Shown one piece after another: positions 12,497 to 22,400 of a stretch of 64,000 bases of DNA. Position 1 is the first letter of the stretch, and the number at the start of each line of letters is the position of its first letter. Under the pieces are notes generated by a model. The model was not told where the DNA came from. It was given only the letters and a program-made list of their open reading frames with translations, and made no database searches. The DNA is taken from NCBI RefSeq assembly GCF_019703515.2, contig NC_059349.1, positions 24,400,744 to 24,464,743 on the forward strand, read 5' to 3'. The translations under genes were made by a program, and so were the position numbers. This DNA comes from Myxocyprinus asiaticus (taxonomy: Eukaryota; Chordata; Actinopteri; Cypriniformes; Catostomidae).

Positions 12497-12641
12497 AGGG
12501 CAAATGTGTAACTGGGTGTAACAAATTTCACCAGATTATAATATGAAAATAATCGAAAATTCAGCAAAGTGCGCATAGCTCGTCGCTCACACGTCTGCTC
12601 CTTGCATGGTGTCACGTGCCACTCCTTGTTGTGAATTTTGT

Positions 12642-13286
12642 ATAAAAATGTCTAAAATTTTTTTTGAATTTAAGTAAAAAGAGAACATGCCAACAACCGA
12701 TAGCCAATCAAATGAGTGAGCTTAATCAATAGGAGGATTGTATAATTTGCTGGCATATAGTCCTGTTTAGCTTGTATAGATGATGACTGTCAGATGAACC
12801 ATGCTGCTACAAGGCAGATACCAGCAGTCATCAGAACCACTTTGGACTGCAACTTTTAATCCTGTAAAAGACAAAGAACACTTATTTAAAGATTACGAAA
12901 TGTATAAGCCCTTAACAAATATTTAAAACAGGACTAAAGATTGCAAGAGAGGCGCAAGTAACGGTGACGGTGCTAGTTGGAGCGGTCTGTGACGCTGACG
13001 GATCGAGAGGGAGGCGCAGGTAACGAGTGAGAGCCGTGGCAGGTCGAGTTATAGCTGAGTGAGAGCTGCCTGCGGCGGTGGCAGGTCTCTGCCACGGAAA
13101 GATTTTACCCATCTGGGCCTAAAGCTTTCCTAGTTTCCTAGCTTTCATAGTATATAAATATTATATATTAATGTGTAACATTTATATTTTAATATGATAT
13201 AAATATTGATTGTTTAAATTTAATTTTAGAACCCTTAGTTTAGCCTTATATTGTAAATTTGACTGTTGTTTTCAACTGTTATATTT
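12642..13286. other. gtf2b upstream region with a G/C-rich satellite-like patch
   Basis: No gene seen. At 12945-13095 a G/C-rich patch carries repeated GAGAGGGAGGCGCA/GGTAACG and GTGAGAGC-type motifs, including TGTGACGCTGACGGATCGAGAG, which resembles the satellite unit at 1-1915. The homology is unproven. The remainder is AT-rich. Confidence 0.4.
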
Positions 13287-13322
13287 GGTTTGGGACCTGC
13301 GGCGCTCCGTCTCTGCCATTTG

Positions 13323-13350
13323 CACGTGACTTAAAAAAAACTATAAATAG
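13323..13350 (+). promoter_or_regulatory. gtf2b core promoter: E-box and TATA box
   Basis: A TATA box TATAAATAG (13342-13350) lies 64 bp before the ATG. A palindromic E-box CACGTG (13323-13328, a USF/MITF-type site) sits 14 bp upstream of it. A transcription start about 30 bp downstream of the TATA box would fall near 13372-13380, leaving a 5' leader of about 40 bases. The position and orientation are right for gtf2b; use is inferred. Confidence 0.65.
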
Positions 13351-13413
13351 GAGTAGAGGGCGTCCATTGTCTACAGCGCAGAGTCACTGCCTGGACAAAC
13401 ACACTGGAACAGT

Positions 13414-13430
13414 ATGGCGTCGACAAGCCG
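13414..13430 (+). CDS. gtf2b: gtf2b coding exon 1
   Basis: Encodes MASTSR up to a split Arg codon (CG|T) and ends at donor GTGAGT. The ATG is the first after the TATA-defined start region. Confidence 0.92.
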
Positions 13431-16400
13431 GTGAGTATGATTTCTACTGCATTTATTCTCGATCTCATGTTTTTTGATATCGATCTGTAAACGTATGGCT
13501 CAGAGGACCCATGAATGTTCCTGATGTGTACTTCTCATGGCAGTTTGGCAGAGCTTGTTGTGTAAAGAAGGAAATGGCCTCTGATAACATTGTGTCATTT
13601 TGTGCTAGCGCACGTTGGCTGGCCTTTGATGGGGTCTTGAAACTGATCGAAATGAAAACTGATTTCAGCAAATAATTCAAGACTTGCCGTTCTATTTGAT
13701 CTATTTGAGGTTCTGGTGTTGGGGTGATGTTTGATAAGGTGTTGTCAGACATCTCAGCTAAAAGCGCTATCTGCGCGTACCTCAATAACAACAACACAGC
13801 GACTTTAAAATGTCAGCAAGTGATTTCCATTGGTTATATATCCAATAAACAATTCTCACCAATTTATCCTAGCCCTCCTGAGCATGTGGCTTTGAAAAAA
13901 ACGGCTTTAGCATCTGTGTCTGTTAGCATTTATCATACTATGGTGTGGCTGTAAAACCAACAGTGGTATAGTACTGTTGGTTAAATTAAAGAATTGTAAG
14001 AGTGTTATTACAGTTTCTTGAGTCAAATTTTCCAAACAGTAATGTTGAACCACTTTTATTCTTGTGACAATGAATGTAACTGTTAATGAGATGAATAATA
14101 TATCAAAAGAGAAGGAATTATAACTTCATTTTGCATATTATTTCAAACTATAAACATTTCTTTGATTTTAACAATGCAACATTTTAATCTAAAGATAGAT
14201 GCACAATTTGCTGCTGCTTAGTAGATTTTAGATCTTTGGATTTTATTTTATGGATCCTACTAAGGATGTGACTAACCATATATTCAGAATTGGAGCTTTT
14301 ACTGTAACCTCATTCGCAGACAAACGGTAGAATTCATGTGGATCTTCTAACCCCTTGAATCTGCTGTCTGTTACAGTGGAGACTCTCTTCCTAAGGTGCA
14401 GTGCCCAAATCACCCCGATGCACTGCTGGTGGAGGACTACAGGGCAGGAGACATGATCTGTCCTGAGTGTGGCCTTGTAGTAGGTATGATGCTCTCTGAA
14501 TTTTCACTTGTTTTATGTTCTGTTTCTGAATATTGGAGCATTGATTAAAAAAATACAAATATTTTTATGGCGTTGCTTATTTGTCCAGTAGGGAATAAAG
14601 AATAAATAAGCTTGCTTTTCTTCTAGGTGACCGTGTGATAGATGTAGGGTCTGAGTGGAGAACATTCACCAATGAGAAAGCAACTAATGACCCTTCTCGT
14701 GTTGGTGACGCTCAAAACCCTCTCCTCAATGGAGGAGACCTCACCACAATGATCAGCAAAGTGAGGAGCTTTGCAATCCTGTCTTCCTAATGACTACATA
14801 CAAACAGCCAAACATTAAGTCATCTTCCTCATTGTGATTTTATTTTTTATTTTTTTAATACTCTCCATATGCGTTCTCAGGGAACCGGTGCAGCGAGTTT
14901 TGATGAGTTTGGAAATTCCAAGTACCAGAATCGTAGAACCATGAGCAGCTCCGATCGAGCCATGCTGAATGCCTTTAAAGAGATCAGCACTATGGCTGAC
15001 AGGATCAACCTCCCCAGAAACATCATAGTGAGTGACCTGCCTCTCCTCTCTACTACTGCTGCTGACATAATAATCACCAAAGCCTTAACATTGTTGCAGC
15101 CAGTGTTCATTTCGTCAGCAAAATCACTGACTAAAATGTTTCAATCAAAAAACTCTTCCTCAACAATAACGAAAACGAGACAAAGAAAACGCATCATGAT
15201 GATAATTAAACATTTTATTAATCCTTTAAGCTCTGAAGGTGTTTATAAAGATTTCCTGCTTTAGTGGTATACCCAAAATTAAAGTCATAAAAAAAAAGAA
15301 AACTTTTCAAATTTGTAATGATATAGATCATGATAAATTCTGAGACTCTCAGCCTAAGAAACTGCTTAAAAAGTCACAAAAAAACTTGAGCCAAAAATTT
15401 CTTTAATTTTTCTCAGTGTAAATAAAGTAAATCTGCTTTTGTTTTGTTCCCAATCATGTCACCTGTAACTGAGTAAAATTGTGTTGATACGACAAAGTAA
15501 TCAAAAGTTATAACATTACAAAAATTATTTATCCTAATCTCCAAAATCCTCTCCAAACCAATAAACATAATTGTACATAGGGACTAATTACACCTGCAAA
15601 TACAACAACGACTAAAGGTATGCTCTCTTTCCAAAGCATGCAGGCATGAATAAAGAGATCTCGATCAATTCCATTCTGTGTCATGTAATTGGTGCCATCT
15701 CCTGATGGCCATATGTAATTAGAGTGAACTATCCTCTCTGCCCATATATGGGTGATTTCCACCTGTGGTTGCAGCGCTCTGAATCCTAATATAGGGATGA
15801 AACGATTTGTCGTCATCGAATAGTAGTTTGATGTCATTTAACGTAACATGAGATCATATGAAACTCTAATGTTGATGCGTGAGAGCAGCACTGCAGTTCG
15901 CGCCTGACTGAGGAGAGGAAGAATTACACCGCTCACAGACCAGATGCACTCTAAACTTTCCAAACAGCTTCAGGTGATGTACAGTTGTGCTCAAAAGTTT
16001 GCATACCCTGGCAGAAATTGTGAAATTTTGGCATTGATTTTGAAAATATGACTGATCATGCAAAAAAGCTGTCTTTTATTTAAGGATAGTGATCATATGA
16101 ATCCATTTATTATCACATAGTTGTTTGGCTCTTTTTTAAATCATAATGATAACAGAAATCACCTGTCAAAAAAAAAACTGTCTTTTATTTAAGGATATTT
16201 TCAAAATCAATGCCACAATTTATGCCAAGGTATGCAAACTTTTGGGCACAACTGTAGATCGCGAAATATGAGAGAAGTATAATGCAAAAGTACAAAATAA
16301 GTAAAAATACAGAAGCACTCTAATTGTGGAATAAGTGGAGCCGGCGCTGTCGCTCCGCTGAAGCAACACTTGCGTGTTGAGCATCTTTTAAGACCCCCTC

Positions 16401-19400
16401 CAGTGAAAATCATGTTTTTATCCTTGTTTACATGTCCATATGGTGTTTTTTATATGCTAGAAGACATACCATGAGTGAAATCAGCAGTCAGTGCCATGGC
16501 TGAGCTTTTTCGCCTTGGAACTGCAGTCTACCAAAGAGTACACTGATTCAGACAGCCAGGGTTTCATACGTCACAAACCTAAGGAACCAGTCCCATCGAC
16601 TTGCGGGGTGGGGCTTTCCATATCAATAGCATATGGTACAGCGAAGCAAGGGGGTATGAGGAGAAGCTATGTGTAGCTACTTATCTGTATTTTGCAAGAC
16701 ATGTTCTGTTTTCGGATGTAAAATTGCGAAAGGACGATTGGTGAGCCTTCATGTATTACCAAAGGATCTGAAATAAATTAGATCCGAGATAAATGGGTGC
16801 AGTTTATTTGGAAATCGTAATGTCCCAGCAAAAAAACTTGGGTTTGCAGTAGTCATTTTCCAGAGATCTGTTGAAAATTTTACCCAAAAACAGATGCCAT
16901 TAAACTTATATTAAAGCCCAACACAGTTCCATTAATTTATGCTTGGGAGCCTGAGCTGCACGCTTGCTGCAGCTAGATTATAACGTGATGGCTCGCAATT
17001 TATTGAATCATAATATATGTCACTGTGCATTTCATATCATGAAAATTGGCAATACGCAGCTTTATTAAGAAGAGAGAGTTTGTTTTTTTGTGAGTTAAAG
17101 ATGGATTGAAGTGAACAGAAAGGTGAGAGAGGGTAGTCTTCGCTCCGTTATACACTGCAACAAAATACGTTTTTGATTTGTTTTTGTTTTGGCTTGTTTT
17201 CCAATATAAATATCTAAAACTCCTTTAAAACAACGTACATTTACTTTAGCAGCTATATTGCAGAATAAAAAAATTATCTGAGAATGTTAAATATAATATT
17301 AAAAATACAAATATTTTTAAATATCTAATCATTTTTGCAGTGAATTTCTTTACTGAATTAAACTTTTTTTTTTCCCCCCCTTTAATTCAGTGAATGTCAT
17401 TTAGAGGAATTTTTTAAAAGATGAATTTGTCCTCTTTATTGTTAGTAAGCATGTTTAATATAACCTTTTAAGTCTGGGCACAAGCTGAATAATCGGTTAA
17501 GAGCTAATTATAAATCGTCGCAATCGCTGAATAGTCGAATAATCGTTCGAATAATCGTTAAATTAATTGATTATCAAAATAATCATTAGTTGCAGCCCTA
17601 TCCTAATGATTGTTTCATGACGCTGGACAATGTACCATATAATTTCTGATGAAATCATATGATCCAGGAAAGATAGTGTTTTTTTTAGCCAGAAAATACA
17701 TAATGTGCTGTGCACATTGTGCTTTGTCCAGATTATCTAATGATCTATGCCTCCGATTGTGGACTCGTTTTAGCGGGAATCCCCTCTTCTATGTAATGAT
17801 ATTTTATGTTCTGTTTATTTTCGTGAAGTTGTAAGCAAAAACGCGGCATATAAGCAACGCCTGTTTACATGTAACATTTATGTCAAAGACATATACTTAT
17901 CAAATAGGCTGGTTGTATTCTACTCTTGGAGAGCTTTCCAACAGCATATGAAACATAGCTATTTGATCAGTTTGATGTCTTAACTGAATACAGTAATATG
18001 TTGAGTGCAAAAATATTAATAAATTATCAAAACGGAACACATCTGATTTGTGTGCAAACTTCAAAGCACTTGTTCAGTTATGGTCATAATGCCTACATGC
18101 ATTGTAAAGTACAGTTTCTAAGATTTAAAACGATGCCTATTTTGTTTTTGTCAAGACTATAGTTATTAATATTTTGATGATGATTTTTTTTCTCAGTGGG
18201 CCTGCCAGTGAAAAAAAAAAATACTGCGAGATATTAAAAGTGCAAAATATAAACAGAAGAAAAATCTACAGAAACATCTGTTTATAGAAGAAGATAATAG
18301 ATATTGTTCATCTAATACAACAATCCACGCTGAACATCGGCAAAATGAACTGCTTTAAAACAGGTTCATTACCTCACCCATTTATACATGAGATTAATCA
18401 CTACATTCACAACATGTATGTAATACTACAACTTATATTTGCACAGCCAATGAAGCTAATGAACAGGTGGACTTGAACTAAGTTAGGCATTAGTCATAAT
18501 ATGCATAACTTGCTCTTTGAATACGCTGTTTCCGTAAAAAATCACGCTACACGTAATGCAATGTCCTAAACTGATTAAACACGGAAAATTAATACGTTTC
18601 TAAAGCATTAAAAATTCAGAATACAGTAGGCTAACTTCTAAAGAATATCTAATACTTCAGGAGCTCAAGTTTTCACAACAACTGTACAGTATTTTGTATG
18701 TAACCTGTCTTGTATATGTTTGATACATGTTTAAATTAAGAAATGTTTTCTAAATGTTTGATTATTTTATTAAAGTTTGGTCTGTTACAGTTTTTTTTTT
18801 TTTACACCTTTTTTGTTTTTGTTTTCATTTTGCACATTATCATCAACTAAAATGTTATTTTCATTTACTAAAATTATAGTGAATGAGTTATGACTGAATT
18901 ATGACTGAAATGAATGAATGAATATGACATGATACAATACTGACTGATGTTAAAGGACATTTTCGTCAAAAGGCAAACTATGAGTAAAAAAAAAACTGTG
19001 TGGAAATAAACACTTTTTCCTGGAGTGGACAGAATTTGCCACTCAGTTGATCCAGTGTTACATAGAGTATTTTCTGAAGAGATGATGTTTTTACACAGCT
19101 GTAAATAATAATTCCATCCTCACCAGTGAAACGCACCTTTTAAATCTTTCTCTTTTTATCCATCAGGACCGAACAAACAATTTGTTTAAACAAGTTTACG
19201 AACAGAAGAGTCTAAAAGGCAGAAGTAACGATGCCATAGCTTCAGCCTGCCTCTACATAGCGTGCAGACAGGAGGGGGTCCCAAGAACATTTAAAGGTAA
19301 AAAGAGCATATTCTTTTCCATTGAGTGATATAATGTGCTTTTGACATTAGTTATTAGTTCAAATAACAAATGGTTATCTCCAAATATTTCTCTATCTTTG

Positions 19401-22400
19401 AAGAATACTCAGCTGTTGATATTTAAACTTGTCTTGAGATATAAATATTTTAATTATCCAATTTCTCTCCAACCCAGAAATCTGTGCCGTCTCTCGCATC
19501 TCAAAAAAGGAGATTGGTCGTTGCTTCAAACTGATCCTGAAGGCTCTAGAGACAAGCGTGGACCTCATTACAACCGGAGACTTCATGTCACGTTTCTGCT
19601 CCAACTTGGGCTTGCCCAAACAGGTGCAGATGGCGGCCACCTACATTGCCAGGAAGGCCGTGGAACTGGATTTGGTTCCAGGCCGCAGTCCTATCTCAGT
19701 GGCAGCTGCAGCTATTTACATGGCCTCTCAAGCATCTGCTGAGAAAAAGACACAGAAGGGTATGAAACTCTAGTTGTGTGACAAGACATCTCTGTACTTT
19801 AGGCTTCAGTGCTCATTGTTGTGGTACTTATAGAGCTGGGTGACATATAAAATTTTTGCAATATGTTTGTGGTACTTCTGCTAGCCATATAAAATTAAGC
19901 AGCATTGTGAATATTGCAATGATTTTAAGGCACTTTTTATTCGACCAATGAGTTTCTTAAAGACCGTACCTAATTTCGCAATTCCTTCTTGTCTTGCAAC
20001 TTATGATTTTGAGAGCGTTAAGACAGAAATGTTTAATAGCGTCTCATTTAATCTTCAGTAGCAAAAATGGCATCAGTATTCATCAGTTCGATTCATTTCT
20101 GTGAATCAGTTCAAACTGTTTCAATTAATCAATTCAAATCACTAATTCAACTATTCGTTTTTGTCATTACTTGATGTTGGTGTAAGTCTTTGCATGGCGT
20201 TTTTCATATTTAGTGTAAAACAGTATGGAAAAATGCCTGGATTCTTTTTTACTAGATGTTTGCTGTATTTTACTATCAACTAAGGCTGTCGATTTAATGC
20301 TTCAAGAGAAAAAAAGTGTTAAAAAATAAATAGTGCAATTAATCATGCCTCCGATCTGGACGAAAATTATGAAATAAGGAATTTATTCAATAATTTCCCA
20401 ATTCAAGCTTAATTTACAACTTTGTTGTAAGTCAGCACTTCAGCTGTACAGGCAACACGCCCTGTCAAACCAATGAGCAGGCAGCGCCACCTTTATCAGA
20501 AGATAGCTAGATGGCTAAAACAAGCACAATAGAATGCAGGGCCTCTTGAGATGCATTTTTCAATGTTTCAAAATACATTTAATATGACACGGAGTCGTAA
20601 AAACACGGCGCTTATAACTATAGACACTGAAAACTAGTTAGACGCGACGCAACCAAAGTGAGATGCTCAAAGTGCCCATCTGATGCAAAAGTTCATACAC
20701 CAGCAGAAGGAAGCAGGCCAATAATATGGTTATGTTCAATGATTTGGAAATAAAACACAATATTTTGACTTCTAAGCCACTTTTTTTTTTTTATTGTCTA
20801 AATGCTTTTACTTGTCTGCTGCCACTGTATATTAAGGCTGGGTATTGATACAGATTTCCCGATTCGATTCCGATTCGCAAGCTTTTGATTCCGATTCAAT
20901 ATTGATTCAAATGGGTATATTTTAGTTATAATGCCCCCTTTGAAATTCTCTCTCAGTTAATGTTGTTAAACGAAAAGTTCACCCAAAAATTCTGTCATTA
21001 TTCACTTACTGTGATGTCATCCCAGATGTGTATGACTGTCTTTCTTCAGCAAAGCATAAATGAAGGTATTTAAAAGAAGATAGACCTCTGTCAGGTACTT
21101 ATAATGGAAGTACACAGGTGCCAGCACTTTGACAGTCCAAAAGTCACATTTAGGCAGCAATAAAGTAATACACACGACTCCAGTTGATCAGTGAATGCCT
21201 TCTGAAGCGAATCGATACGTTTGTGTAAAAAAATAAATAGATAATTAAAATTATTAATGTTATTAACTTTTAAAAAGCGCTTCACGCCAGCTGCTGACGC
21301 GAAACGTGACGTAAGCGTGTCTGCGACTTCACGTGAGAATTTGGAAGCGCCGCTTATTTACAACAGAACAACAAAGTCATGCGAGAGTTCGGCCATTTCA
21401 AACAGCTTCAGAGCCCTGGATGGAAGCGCCGATTTAAAGTTAAAAACGTTTTAATTATCGACTTGTTTCTTACATAAACCTATCGATTCGCTTCATAAGA
21501 CATTCATTGATCGACTGGAGTCGCATGGATTACTTTTATGCTGTCTAAATGAGACTTTTGGACCATCAAAGTGCCGAGTACATCCATTATAAGGACCTGA
21601 CAGAGCTCTATCTTCTAAAAATCTTAAACTGTGCTCTGCTGAAGAAAGACAGTCATACACATCTGGGATGGCATCAGGTTAAGTGAATAATGAGAAAATG
21701 TTCATTTTTGGGTGAACTATTCCTTTAATTATACAAGGGACCTTCTAACTGGGTACAATATCAAAGTATTAATCTGACTAATTATATTTTATTAGTTTTT
21801 CATAATTTTGGTCACATTTGAACTTTTTTAAAAATGAACAAATCAATGTATTTAATCAATAAATATGATATTATATTGCATATATTATATTTTTTACATG
21901 TTTATTGTTTAATTGCATAATTGATAACGTGCTAAAAATACTGTCTCTTTAAGGAAACCCTACATTTTTGTAAACAGCATCTTTAAATTAGCGTATGTTA
22001 ATGAGAGAGACTAGAATTGCTTTATCTGTGCATGATTAGAATTCAATGTTTATTTTTTGTTGTTTTTGATCAACAACTGACTGTAAAGAACAACAGGGTA
22101 TTAAAGGTGCATTCTTTTCCCTCATTAAAAAAGTTTAACTCCTAAAGACATTAATTATAATTTTGCAGTATATGTAGGAAATGATGACCATTCATATTAT
22201 AATGAAGACTCCAGTCATTTCAGTAACCTTATAAAAGCTGTTTTATTCTACATGGAGAGGGTCCACACATGGGGGCTGCCATGTTAGAATCACATGACCA
22301 GCCTGTCACATGACTGTTATTTGACACTTTCACTCATTGATTAAAATAATCATGGCTGACTGTGAATACTACATTTCTACAATGGCATCTGAAACTGAAA

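Larger units (their letters stand above)
6661..12624 (-). mobile_element. Full-length, decayed L1-superfamily LINE
   Basis: A 5964-bp insertion is bounded by a 17-bp direct repeat, CTTGTTGTGAATTTTGT, at 6644-6660 and 12625-12641. This is a classic target-site duplication of target-primed reverse transcription. On the minus strand it runs: 5' leader of about 130 bp, ORF1 (12496-11639), an inter-ORF region with three diverged repeats, ORF2 (about 10670-6922) and an A-rich 3' end with AATAAA near 6674. Being full length is unusual, since most LINE copies are 5'-truncated. Stops and frameshifts make it non-autonomous. It could be assigned to L1 proper or the related Tx1 group; I cannot tell which by eye. 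Confidence 0.93.
15105..18990. mobile_element. Possible older repeat surrounding the hAT element in gtf2b intron 4
   Basis: Text of the type CAGTGTTCATTTCGTCAGC...GACTAAAATG at 15105-15140 and a partly complementary CATTTTCGTCAAAAGG at 18959-18974 look like the two ends of one old element into which the hAT copy at 15792-17600 was inserted. No target duplication was identified, so the limits are approximate. Confidence 0.35.

Noticed and set aside
14869..15264. 131-codon frame as an alternative gtf2b end
   Set aside because: It is exon 4 read through its donor into intron 4; the spliced exon 5 continues the TFIIB protein exactly.
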